DNA from: JAPLHV01 sp964464245
GTDB lineage: Bacteria > Caldisericota > JANLFM01
DNA: 12,352 bases
Direction: 5' to 3'
Assembly (NCBI GenBank): GCA_964464245.1
Contig: CAYXFH010000010.1
Span: 1 to 12,352 of the forward strand
Of the stretch, positions 1-5,889 are shown in pieces. The notes beneath the pieces are model-generated. The model had not been told where the DNA came from and made no database searches. It saw only the letters and a list, made by a program, of their open reading frames with translations. The position numbers were made by a program, and so were the translations under genes. Numbering within the stretch: position 1 is the stretch's first letter; each line of letters starts with the position of its first letter.

Positions 1-176
1 TGATCGAAGCGCTGCCGGAGATCGGTCAGGACATGATCAGCATCGGCGGACAGGCGATGTTTCGCGTACACCGCCGAAGCGCTTCCGCCAACGAGGACAG
101 CCCCCGGCAGGATGCGTTGCAGGTGGGCAGCAGAGGCAAGCACTTTCTCCCAATCAGGCCAGGTGTCGTTCGGCAT
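1..176 (-). CDS. Nucleotidyltransferase-fold protein, N-terminal part (runs off left edge)
   Basis: Reading the minus strand from the ATG at 174-176 gives 58 open codons to the window edge. Residues 29-36 are VLVGGSAS-like, followed by AVYAKHRLSADADH. This matches the start of MNT/AbiEii-type nucleotidyltransferases: a GG[ST]A loop, then a tract ending in a D-x-D metal pair (ADAD). Many relatives are the toxin half of type IV or MNT-type toxin-antitoxin loci, which transfer nucleotides to RNA or protein, but others are housekeeping. The start overlaps the last 23 nt of the 73-aa gene upstream, which implies coupled translation. The catalytic C-terminal half lies outside the window, so function and completeness cannot be judged. 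The fold call is fairly sure; the toxin role is inference. Confidence 0.6.
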   Translation of the reverse strand, partial: MPNDTWPDWEKVLASAAHLQRILPGAVLVGGSASAVYAKHRLSADADHVLTDLRQRFD

Positions 177-375
177 ACTGCTTCCAGAAATGGTAACGCT
201 GGGCATAGGGATCGGAAACATGCGTCTGGCATACCCGCAGCGTCTTTTCCAGTACAACCCGGTCAGCTAGCACGGCCCGGCGCAATTCGGCCCAATCTCG
301 CCGCTTGCCACGCGCGATCACGTCGTCAATGGCAGCCAGGGTGAATTGTTGATGGGTGAGGTGACGGTGTAACAT
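154..375 (-). CDS. Small helical protein paired with nucleotidyltransferase (possible antitoxin)
   Basis: This 73-aa protein is rich in charged helical residues (LTHQQFTLAAIDDVIARGKR, then DWAELRRAVLADRVVLEKTL) and ends with SDPYAQRYHFWKQYAERHLA. It has no Cys motif, signal peptide or membrane segment. I do not recognise a named family with certainty; short proteins of this look occur upstream of AbiEii-like nucleotidyltransferases. The ATG at 373-375 is preferred to the ATG at 388-390 because a TATAAT box (382-387) lies between them, making the longer start untranscribed. The gene then begins about at the transcription start, which suggests a leaderless mRNA. Its 3' end overlaps the downstream nucleotidyltransferase start by 23 nt. 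A partner or antitoxin role is inferred from this arrangement only. Confidence 0.6.
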   Translation of the reverse strand: MLHRHLTHQQFTLAAIDDVIARGKRRDWAELRRAVLADRVVLEKTLRVCQTHVSDPYAQRYHFWKQYAERHLA

Positions 376-381
376 AGGCGG

Positions 382-410
382 ATTATACAACCGAAATCAC
401 GAGTTTTCCA
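382..410 (-). promoter_or_regulatory. Sigma70-type promoter of the nucleotidyltransferase pair (leaderless)
   Basis: On the minus strand, TGGAAA (405-410, 4/6 to the -35 consensus) is followed by a 17-bp spacer and a perfect TATAAT (382-387). The predicted start point falls at or next to the ATG at 375, leaving no room for a ribosome-binding site. The match is visible by eye only and has not been tested. Confidence 0.6.
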
Positions 411-416
411 TAGAAA

Positions 417-482
417 AAAGGGGACAGATTTATTTTTGAGAATGAAGTTTTCTTGGCATGAGAAAATAAATCTGTCCCCTTT
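417..482. repeat. Palindromic REP-like element (GGGGACAGATTTATTTT family)
   Basis: The arms 417-436 and 463-482 are perfect 20-bp inverted repeats around a 26-nt loop. Each arm carries GGGGACAGATTTATTTT or its complement. It lies between the divergent 73-aa gene and the 617 gene. The same core (GGGACAGATTT / AAATCTGTCCC) returns at 4729-4757 and 4773-4784, so it is a dispersed element rather than a unique terminator. Similar sequences are known as REP-type repeats near Y1-type (RAYT) transposases; no such transposase is present here. It could still block read-through in both directions. Confidence 0.75.
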
Positions 483-505
483 GTTTTCCTGAAGAGAGCC
501 AGTGG

Positions 506-535
506 TTGACAGTGAGGATGGCTGTCGAGTACTTT
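506..535 (+). promoter_or_regulatory. Candidate promoter for the first zinc-ribbon/DUF4190 gene
   Basis: A perfect TTGACA (506-511) is followed after 18 bp by a weak TACTTT (530-535). It sits about 80 nt ahead of the ATG at 617. The -35 box is strong and the -10 poor, so this is moderate evidence only. Confidence 0.4.
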
Positions 536-616
536 CAAATGAGAGTTCTGCCTGTTCCAACCGCCCGCTTGCAACCCCCTTGGGCAGGCAGGAGCAAAAA
601 CGTAAGGAGGAGTGAG

Positions 617-1072
617 ATGCCGTATTGTTCCAATTGTGGGAAGGAACACGACGCCAATGCACGGTTCTGCGAGACATGTGGATTGAACCTTGGAGTGCAG
701 CAAATGGTCCAGCCCTCGCAAATGCCAGGGACTTACCAATCCATCCAGCCGACCCCGACTGTCCAACCGGCCCAATCGAGGTCGCCGGAGCCGTTCAGCA
801 CAGTCCCAACCAACGGAACAGCCACGGCCGGCTTCGTCTGCGGGCTGGTGGCGATCATCCTGGTCTGGATCCCTTGGGTCTCGTTGATCGCGATCATCCT
901 GGGAGTGATCGGGTTGATCCTCTCCGGGCTGGGCCTCTCCCAGGCAAACAAGATAGAGGGTTCCGGTCGCGGCATGGCCATTGCTGGGCTGGTGTTGTCA
1001 ATCATTGTGGTGCTGATCTTCGTGATCGCCCTGGCTATCGGCGCTGCGCTAATTGGTCAGTTCTTTTCCTAG
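617..1072 (+). CDS. Zinc-ribbon + DUF4190 membrane protein
   Basis: This 151-aa protein starts with a zinc ribbon, YCSNCGKEHDANARFCETCG (two CxxC pairs within residues 3-22). A Pro/Gln/Ser/Thr-rich linker follows (about 30-70), then two strongly hydrophobic segments (about 75-105 and 118-150) around a polar turn with GSGRGMAIAG. That order, and the GxAIAGLVLS-type second helix, match DUF4190 proteins, whose function is unknown. The ATG at 617 is chosen because AAGGAGG lies at 604-610; the frame is open back to 506, but that stretch includes the promoter. The next gene encodes a protein of the same plan, pointing to a local duplication. Location: inner membrane, with the ribbon probably cytosolic. 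Confidence 0.85.
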   Translation: MPYCSNCGKEHDANARFCETCGLNLGVQQMVQPSQMPGTYQSIQPTPTVQPAQSRSPEPFSTVPTNGTATAGFVCGLVAIILVWIPWVSLIAIILGVIGLILSGLGLSQANKIEGSGRGMAIAGLVLSIIVVLIFVIALAIGAALIGQFFS

Positions 1073-1174
1073 GGCGCAACTGGTGATGTTTCCACCGTCC
1101 GGATCCTCGGCTTATCATTGGCAGGTGCGGTGTTCTCCGCGCCTGGAGTAAGATAGCCATGAGGGAAATTTGAC

Positions 1175-1612
1175 ATGGAACAACCAACGAACAATCAGCA
1201 ATGTACTCATTGCGGCTTTAGCAACCAGCCTGGCTCATTGTACTGCAGCCGATGCGGGCAGTGGCTAAGTTCATGGCGGCCGATCCAAACTGTTGAACCA
1301 ATTCCCCCTCCTCCGGTAGAGGCACGGCAAGCCGTGCCTCTACCCCCGGCAACTACCCCGCGCACTAACAGCCTGGCCGTGGCAGGTTTCATCAGTGGAT
1401 TGGTAGGGTTCTTCATCTTCGGCGTGGTGCTGGGTCCGCTGGCAGTAGTCCTCGGCGTGGTCGCTCTCTCCCAGATCCGTAAAAGTGGCGACAGCCACAG
1501 CGGGAAGGGCTTCGCCATCGCCGCCATCGTGGTCGGCGCTCTGGCATTTTTCGGCGCCCTAGCCGTATTAATTTGGTACATCCCCCTCCAATTGCTGGGT
1601 TTCTCCTTATAA
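1175..1612 (+). CDS. Zinc-ribbon + DUF4190 membrane protein, second copy
   Basis: This 145-aa protein repeats the plan of its upstream neighbour: a zinc ribbon (CTHCGFSNQPGSLYCSRCG, residues 10-28), a Pro-rich linker, and two hydrophobic segments (about 67-97 and 112-140) with the DUF4190-like turn SGKGFAIAAIVVGAL. A GAGGGA ribosome-binding site (1161-1166) precedes the ATG. The linker, near residues 48-57, is encoded by a perfect palindrome (1315-1344) that looks like an inserted repeat read in frame. It is separated from the first copy by 102 nt with no clear terminator, so the two may be co-transcribed. Function unknown; the domain call is firm. Confidence 0.83.
   Translation: MEQPTNNQQCTHCGFSNQPGSLYCSRCGQWLSSWRPIQTVEPIPPPPVEARQAVPLPPATTPRTNSLAVAGFISGLVGFFIFGVVLGPLAVVLGVVALSQIRKSGDSHSGKGFAIAAIVVGALAFFGALAVLIWYIPLQLLGFSL
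1315..1344. repeat. Perfect 30-bp palindrome inside a coding sequence
   Basis: The arms GTAGAGGCACGGC (1316-1328) and GCCGTGCCTCTAC (1331-1343) are exact complements around AA, and G1315/C1344 extend the pairing to 14 bp. It encodes part of the flexible linker of the DUF4190 protein. Palindromes of the GTAGAG...CTCTAC type are recurrent short repeats in several bacterial groups (established pattern, recalled and not searched). It is tolerated because it lands in the linker and keeps the frame. Confidence 0.75.
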
Positions 1613-1623
1613 CACTGCCTGCA

Positions 1624-1715
1624 CTTCGGGAGTCTGAGGGCAGAGCCCTCCATTCCATGGAGCGAGGAGAAGGCGCAGAGGTCATGGTCTTCGGGAGTCT
1701 GAGGGCAGAGCCCTC
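1624..1715. repeat. Two 27-bp direct repeats, each with a hairpin
   Basis: The 27 bp at 1624-1650 and 1689-1715 are identical (CTTCGGGAGTCTGAGGGCAG then AGCCCTC), 65 bp apart. Each contains the hairpin GAGGGC-AGA-GCCCTC (1636-1650, 1701-1715). They occupy the gap between the second DUF4190 gene and the GntR promoter and could act as weak terminators, but no T-run follows either one. A dispersed repeat family is the more likely explanation. Confidence 0.7.
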
Positions 1716-1729
1716 AGTGTTCTGGCGAG

Positions 1730-1757
1730 TTGACAAATGCCGCTCCCAGCTTACACT
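1730..1757 (+). promoter_or_regulatory. Promoter of the GntR/carbamoyltransferase operon
   Basis: TTGACA (1730-1735, perfect) is followed by a 16-bp spacer and TACACT (1752-1757, 4/6). The predicted start point is near 1764, only about 10 nt before the GTG at 1775. An imperfect dyad TGTC-N8-GACA (1769-1784) lies just downstream and could be an autoregulatory site for the GntR protein; that part is weak. The whole block to 8320 may be read from here. Confidence 0.6.
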
Positions 1758-1774
1758 ATGGGCACCTATGTCTC

Positions 1775-2551
1775 GTGTCCGACAAATTGGAACGCAACGA
1801 ACGTATCCGGGCTGATTCCCGCCCACTTTATCTGATTGCCCAGGAGCGCTTGCTGACCCTCATCGAGCAAGGGGCCTTCAAGCCCGGCGACCGTTTTCCC
1901 GCCGAGCCTGCTCTGGCGGAGGAGTTGGGCATCTCCCGTTCCACACTGCGCGAGGCCCTGCGGGTCTTCGAGGAAGATGGACTGATCACCCGGCGCCCGG
2001 GGGTTGGCACCTTCATCGTTAGAGACCGCTGGCCTTTGATCGAGGCCGGCCTGGAGACCCTGGAGAGCGTGGAGACGATGGCTCACCGCCTTGGCATGGT
2101 GGCCGGGACGGTCAATCTTCGTATCGGACGCATTAAGGCCATCGCGGCTTATGCGCAGAAGCTTGGCGTGGAGGAGGGTGAACCGCTACTTTATCTCTCC
2201 CGCATCAAGACAGCCCAGGACCGTCGTGTCGCCTACATGTACGACCTGTTGCCGGAGCGCTCCATCAACTTAGCTGACCTCCGTGACCGCTTCCAAGGTT
2301 CGGTGATCGACTACCTGTTGGAACAGGGGGTGCCTATTGCCTATGCCCGCTCCGACATTTTGCCCACCAACGCCTCCAATTCTCTCGCCAGCAAGCTGCG
2401 GATCAAGCCGAAGACTCCGTTGCTTCTATTGGAGGAGACCCTCTACCTGAAAGACGGCAGCCGTGCCGGTTACTCGTTGAATTACTTCGTGCGCGAGTTC
2501 TTCCGTTTCCACGTGATCAGCCGCTTACCCGGGGCGGCGGCAAAGGACTAA
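1775..2551 (+). CDS. GntR-family regulator, HutC/UTRA subfamily
   Basis: A 258-aa transcription factor. The N-terminal winged helix-turn-helix (about residues 14-80) shows the family hallmarks: PLYLIAQ, FKPGDRFPAE, LAEELGISRSTLREALRVFE and an RRPGVGTFI wing. The C-terminal half is a UTRA ligand domain (LGVEEGEPLLYLSRIKTAQD, a middle segment with VIDYLLEQGVPIAYA, and a terminal YSLNYFVREFFRFHV). HutC-type regulators usually respond to a pathway metabolite. The frame is open back to a TTG at 1730, but that TTG is the -35 box, so GTG 1775 is preferred; TTG 1787 is also possible. Neither has a clear ribosome-binding site, so the mRNA probably has a very short leader. It lies 61 nt ahead of, and in line with, the carbamoyltransferase genes, whose control is its likely job. 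Confidence 0.88.
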   Translation: MSDKLERNERIRADSRPLYLIAQERLLTLIEQGAFKPGDRFPAEPALAEELGISRSTLREALRVFEEDGLITRRPGVGTFIVRDRWPLIEAGLETLESVETMAHRLGMVAGTVNLRIGRIKAIAAYAQKLGVEEGEPLLYLSRIKTAQDRRVAYMYDLLPERSINLADLRDRFQGSVIDYLLEQGVPIAYARSDILPTNASNSLASKLRIKPKTPLLLLEETLYLKDGSRAGYSLNYFVREFFRFHVISRLPGAAAKD

Positions 2552-2612
2552 CGGGAACCATGGCTTCACCGACCACAGCAACTGAATTGAAACCAAAGAG
2601 GAGGAGAATGCA

Positions 2613-3563
2613 ATGAGAAGTTTTATGGGCCGCGATATCCTGTCTTTGAAGGACTTCGAACGCCAAGAGTTTTTCCGCGTCTTCGAGATCGCTCAGCGAT
2701 TGGAGCCGATTGCCCGCAATCGAAAGAACGTGGAGATGCTGAAAGAGAAGACCATGGTCAGCGCTTTCTACCAGCCCAGCACGCGCACCCGCCTCGCCCA
2801 CGAGTCAGCGATGTGTCGCTTGGGGGGAAAAGTGGTCGGGTTTGCCGATTTCAAGATGACCCGCGCCGGGGATTTCTACCAAGAATCGATCAAGGACACC
2901 GTGAAGATGCTGGAGTTCTATGGTGACGTGATCGTCATGCGACACTTCCAGCAAGGCGCCCCAATGGAGGCGGCCAAATGGGCCAGCGTGCCGGTGATCA
3001 ACGGAGGGGATGGCTGGGGCGAGCATCCCACCCAGATCCTCACCGACCTGTACACTGTCCTGCGGGAGAAGGGGCGCATCGATGGTCTGAAATGGCTGGC
3101 TGTCGGCGACATGCGCATGCGAACGATGCACTCCCTCGGCTACGCCCTGACCCAATTCGACTGCCCAGTGACCTTCGTCTCTCCTCCCGAATTGTCTCTA
3201 CAGCCTGAGTTCAAGGAGGAGTTGAAACAGTTCTCGTTGAACTTCCGCGAGGTCGAGCATGTCGAACAGGCCATCGCCGAGGCTGACGTGATCCTCGTCG
3301 AGCCGGTGGTTCAGCCGGACTATACCAAAGCCCGCCAGGAAGCCGGTGAACACGGCATGACCCCCGACAACTACAAGATCACCCGCCGGCTGTTGGAGGA
3401 GAAGGGAAAACCGGACGCCATCCTGCTGCATTCCCTGCCGCGCATGGACGAGATCCCCCCCGATGTGGACATTACCCGTTGGTCGCGCTACTGGCAGGAG
3501 GCCTTCAATGGTGTGGTGATGCGGATGGCCCTTCTTGCCTTGGTATTGGGGGCGGTCGAGTAA
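2613..3563 (+). CDS. Aspartate-carbamoyltransferase-like protein of unknown substrate
   Basis: This 316-aa protein has the full ATCase/OTCase layout. The carbamoyl-phosphate site is intact: STRTR (56-60), MRH (109-111) and HPTQ (138-141). Other ATCase-type signatures are GGDGWGEHPTQILTDLYT, RTMHSL (170-175), HSLPRMDEI (273-281) and the C-terminal ALLALVLGAVE. The amino-acid side is altered: aligned by eye to E. coli PyrB, the 80s-loop Ser80/Lys84 fall in AGDFYQESIKDT without a Lys, and Arg229 falls in VEPVVQ, where it is missing. It is therefore unlikely to be the pyrimidine enzyme. GAGGAGGAGA at 2599-2608 is the ribosome-binding site. Neighbours (a YgeW-like enzyme and a carbamate kinase) suggest catabolic or substrate-shifted transcarbamylation; the true substrate is unknown. 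Confidence 0.85.
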   Translation: MRSFMGRDILSLKDFERQEFFRVFEIAQRLEPIARNRKNVEMLKEKTMVSAFYQPSTRTRLAHESAMCRLGGKVVGFADFKMTRAGDFYQESIKDTVKMLEFYGDVIVMRHFQQGAPMEAAKWASVPVINGGDGWGEHPTQILTDLYTVLREKGRIDGLKWLAVGDMRMRTMHSLGYALTQFDCPVTFVSPPELSLQPEFKEELKQFSLNFREVEHVEQAIAEADVILVEPVVQPDYTKARQEAGEHGMTPDNYKITRRLLEEKGKPDAILLHSLPRMDEIPPDVDITRWSRYWQEAFNGVVMRMALLALVLGAVE

Positions 3564-3582
3564 AGCGTTATATTAGCTAGGG

Positions 3583-3735
3583 CAGGCGATCGAAGCTGGC
3601 GCATAAAGCTGGAAGCCGGAAGTTGGCTGCACCTGTAGCTAAATAGCCCGCGGCAGCACGATAGCCCGCGGCAGCGTGTTCTGCGATACTACCGTATTAC
3701 TTGCAGCCGGCGCATAGCCGGAGAAGGGAGGAATA
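3583..3735. repeat. Intergenic repeats between the two carbamoyltransferase genes
   Basis: The 172-nt gap holds two copies of ATAGCCCGCGGCAGC (3643-3657, 3661-3675) in tandem, 18 bp apart. The stretch 3651-3682 matches 5841-5872 at 26 of 32 positions by eye, ahead of another gene of the same operon. A related GCYGGCGCATA appears at 3595-3605 and 3705-3715. No clear promoter was found. The ribosome-binding site AGGGAGGA at the end serves the next gene. Confidence 0.55.
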
Positions 3736-4716
3736 ATGCAGACCAACCTGCGCGGACGCGACCTGATTTGTGATCTGGACTTCTCCAAAGAAGAGGTGGA
3801 GACAGTTTTGGAAGTAGCGTTCGACTTGAAACGCAAGCAAGCGCTGCGGGAACCTCACCCTTACCTGCGGGACAAAGTCCTGGCTATGCTCTTCTTCTTC
3901 TCTTCCACCCGCACGCGTGCTTCCTTTGAGGCCGGGATCGCCCAACTGGGCGGGCATGGCGCCTTTATCGAGGCAGCCACCACGCAGATCGCCCATGGCG
4001 ACACTCCCAAGGAGATCGGCGAGATCCTGGGCCGCTACTTCGACGGATTGGCCATCCGTCAATGCGATTGGCAGGTCGGCAATGCCTACCAAAACGAGGT
4101 TGCCCGCTATTCCCGCGTCCCCGTATTGAACATGCAGTGCGATCTTTACCACCCCTTCCAGTGTCTAGCCGACCTGATGACCATCTTCGAGAAGAAAGGA
4201 ACGCAACTTCGTCATCGCAAGATGGTTGTCTCCTGGGCCTACGCTGCCTCCTACCTGAAGCCGATCTCGGTGCCTCAGTCGCTGATCCTGCAGATGCCCC
4301 GCTTCGGTTTGGACGTGACGCTGGCTTATCCGCCGGAGTTCGCCCTGCGCGGAGATATCGTGGAGGAGGCCAAGGCGCAAGCTCGCCGCTACGGAACGAG
4401 CTTCCAGATCAGCCATGACATGGCCGAAGCATTCAATGGCGCCGAGATTGTGTACGCCAAGTCCTGGGGACCCTTGATGACCACCGCTGATAAGGTCGAG
4501 GGAAAGCGCATCCAGGACAGCTATCAGGATTGGATCACCGACACAGCCAAGATGTCGCTAGCCCACCCGGACGCTATTTTCATGCACCCCCTGCCGGCGG
4601 ACCGCAACATCGAAGTCACCGACGAGGTCATCGACGGCGCTCAGTCTGTTGTCTATGACGAAGCCGAAAACCGTTTGCACGCGCAGAAGGCGGTCATGGC
4701 CCTGACCATGGGCTAA
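3736..4716 (+). CDS. YgeW-like carbamoyltransferase (knotted-type family)
   Basis: A 326-aa transcarbamylase. Carbamoyl-phosphate residues are conserved: STRTR (57-61), IR (107-108) and HPFQ (139-142). TQIAHGDTPKEI, NMQCDLYHP, SWAYAASYLKPISVPQ (166-181) and YAKSWGPL (240-247) closely follow E. coli YgeW and the N-acetyl/N-succinyl-ornithine enzymes, where the Pro-rich stretch forms the trefoil knot. The C-terminus (HPLPADRN, then DEAENRLHAQKAV) looks more OTCase-like, with the usual HCLP Cys replaced by Pro, and the chain lacks the extra C-terminal length of YgeW (about 396 aa). The ornithine SMGE motif is absent, so ornithine is not the expected substrate. YgeW is encoded beside a diaminopropionate lyase and a carbamate kinase in E. 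coli; the substrate here is not known. Confidence 0.87.
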   Translation: MQTNLRGRDLICDLDFSKEEVETVLEVAFDLKRKQALREPHPYLRDKVLAMLFFFSSTRTRASFEAGIAQLGGHGAFIEAATTQIAHGDTPKEIGEILGRYFDGLAIRQCDWQVGNAYQNEVARYSRVPVLNMQCDLYHPFQCLADLMTIFEKKGTQLRHRKMVVSWAYAASYLKPISVPQSLILQMPRFGLDVTLAYPPEFALRGDIVEEAKAQARRYGTSFQISHDMAEAFNGAEIVYAKSWGPLMTTADKVEGKRIQDSYQDWITDTAKMSLAHPDAIFMHPLPADRNIEVTDEVIDGAQSVVYDEAENRLHAQKAVMALTMG

Positions 4717-4722
4717 GCTTTA

Positions 4723-4784
4723 AATGATGGGACAGATTTTAATTCTGTCCCATCATTGCTCGGCTAACTAGGAAATCTGTCCCC
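4723..4784. repeat. Second copy of the GGGACAGATTT palindrome
   Basis: The arms 4723-4736 and 4744-4757 (AATGATGGGACAGA and its complement) form a 14-bp perfect stem with a 7-nt loop. A solitary half-site AAATCTGTCCCC follows at 4773-4784. The core is shared with 417-482. It begins 6 nt after the stop codon of the YgeW-like gene, so it may protect or attenuate the mRNA, but no T-run follows and the carbamate kinase gene continues downstream. Confidence 0.65.
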
Positions 4785-4834
4785 ATAGCTGACTCAGCAG
4801 CTTAACACCAACACCTGGAGGAAATAGGACAACA

Positions 4835-5776
4835 ATGAAGAAAGTAGCAGTCGTCGCCATCGGCGGCAATTCCCTGATCAAAGACGAGAAGCATCAATCC
4901 GTGCCTGACCAGTACCAGGCAGCCAAGGAATCCTGCCAGCATATCGCCACCATGATCGAGGATGGTTGGGACGTGGTCGTTACCCACGGCAACGGGCCGC
5001 AGGTAGGCTTCATCCTGCTCCGCTCGGAACTGGCATCGAACATGTTGCACACCGTCCCCCTTGACGCTTGCGGCGCCGACACCCAAGGCGCCATCGGCTA
5101 CGCCCTGCAGCAGAACCTGCAAAACATCTTCCGTGAGCGCAAGATCGACAAGATGGCCGTGACCGTGGTCACCCAGGCGGTGGTCGACAGCCTGGATCCT
5201 GCCTTCCAGAAGCCCTCCAAGCCGATCGGGCCTTTTTACAGCGAGGAGAAGGCCAAAAAATACGCCACCGATGAAGACTGGACAGTGGTAGAGGATGCCG
5301 GGCGCGGTTGGCGCCGGGTCGTTGCCTCACCCATCCCCACCGAAGTGGTGGAGTGGAAAGCCATCAAAGCCCTGGTCGACGAGGGGATGACAGTCATTGC
5401 GGTCGGCGGCGGCGGCATCCCGGTGATCCGCAAGGAGAACGGCGACCTGGAAGGCACGGCAGCCGTGATCGACAAGGACTTCGGCTCGTCGCTCCTGGCT
5501 CGCCAGATCAAAGCCGACCTCTTCATGATCTCGACTGCCGTGGAGAAGGCATTCATCAATTACCGCAAGCCCGACCAGAAGGCTTTGGATACCATCACCG
5601 TGGCCCAGGCCAAAAAGCTGATCGAGGAGGGGCACTTCGCTGCCGGCAGCATGCTGCCCAAGATCAAAGCTTGCATCGCCTTCCTCGAGGCAGGCGGCAA
5701 GGAAGCCATTATCACCGATCCGCCCAACATGGCCCGAGCCATACGTGGCGAGACCGGCACCCACATCGTTCCCTAG
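4835..5776 (+). CDS. arcC: Carbamate kinase
   Basis: This 313-aa protein has the normal family length and the amino-acid-kinase fold. Markers in order: VVAIGGNSLI (6-15), VTHGNGPQVG (50-59), the substrate tract PLDACGADTQGAIGYALQ, RRVVASPIP, VIAVGGGGIPVI, AAVIDKDFGSSLLA and the C-terminal GSMLPKIKA...GETGTHIV. It interconverts carbamoyl phosphate + ADP with carbamate (ammonia + CO2) + ATP, and in catabolic operons it makes ATP. AGGA at 4826-4829 is the likely ribosome-binding site. Following two carbamoyltransferases without arginine deiminase, it presumably consumes carbamoyl phosphate released by them. The enzyme call is secure; the in vivo direction is inferred. Confidence 0.95.
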   Translation: MKKVAVVAIGGNSLIKDEKHQSVPDQYQAAKESCQHIATMIEDGWDVVVTHGNGPQVGFILLRSELASNMLHTVPLDACGADTQGAIGYALQQNLQNIFRERKIDKMAVTVVTQAVVDSLDPAFQKPSKPIGPFYSEEKAKKYATDEDWTVVEDAGRGWRRVVASPIPTEVVEWKAIKALVDEGMTVIAVGGGGIPVIRKENGDLEGTAAVIDKDFGSSLLARQIKADLFMISTAVEKAFINYRKPDQKALDTITVAQAKKLIEEGHFAAGSMLPKIKACIAFLEAGGKEAIITDPPNMARAIRGETGTHIVP

Positions 5777-5831
5777 GCAGAATCGCGGGAAACGTCGCCG
5801 GCGAATCGCCGTCTTTACGATTTACCACAGT

Positions 5832-5872
5832 ACGCCCTGCCGGCAGCTAGACAGCCCCCGGCAGGGTGTTCC
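5832..5872. repeat. Hairpin/repeat element upstream of the PLP enzyme gene
   Basis: ACGCCCTGCCGG (5832-5843) pairs with CCGGCAGGGTGT (5858-5869) as a 12-bp stem with one G-T pair and a 14-nt loop. The segment 5841-5872 matches 3651-3682, upstream of the YgeW-like gene, at 26 of 32 bases. It ends only about 17 nt from the start codon at 5890, so the structure could affect expression; AAAGGAGG follows it directly. A dispersed repeat is equally possible. Confidence 0.6.
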
Positions 5873-5889
5873 AATAAAGGAGGTTCACG

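Noticed and set aside
26..232. Minus-strand open frame of 68 codons
   Set aside because: It overlaps the nucleotidyltransferase frame, which shows recognisable GGSAS and DAD motifs; the 68-aa product is Cys/Pro/Leu-rich with no motif.
417..482. Simple intrinsic terminator
   Set aside because: It lies between divergent promoters with a 26-nt loop and recurs elsewhere in the window, so a dispersed repeat explains it better.
1573..1815. Plus-strand open frame across the repeats before GntR
   Set aside because: It is built from the 27-bp repeats and promoter sequence, with no domain or ribosome-binding site.
2613..3563. Housekeeping pyrB
   Set aside because: Aspartate-side residues are missing and no other pyrimidine gene is adjacent.
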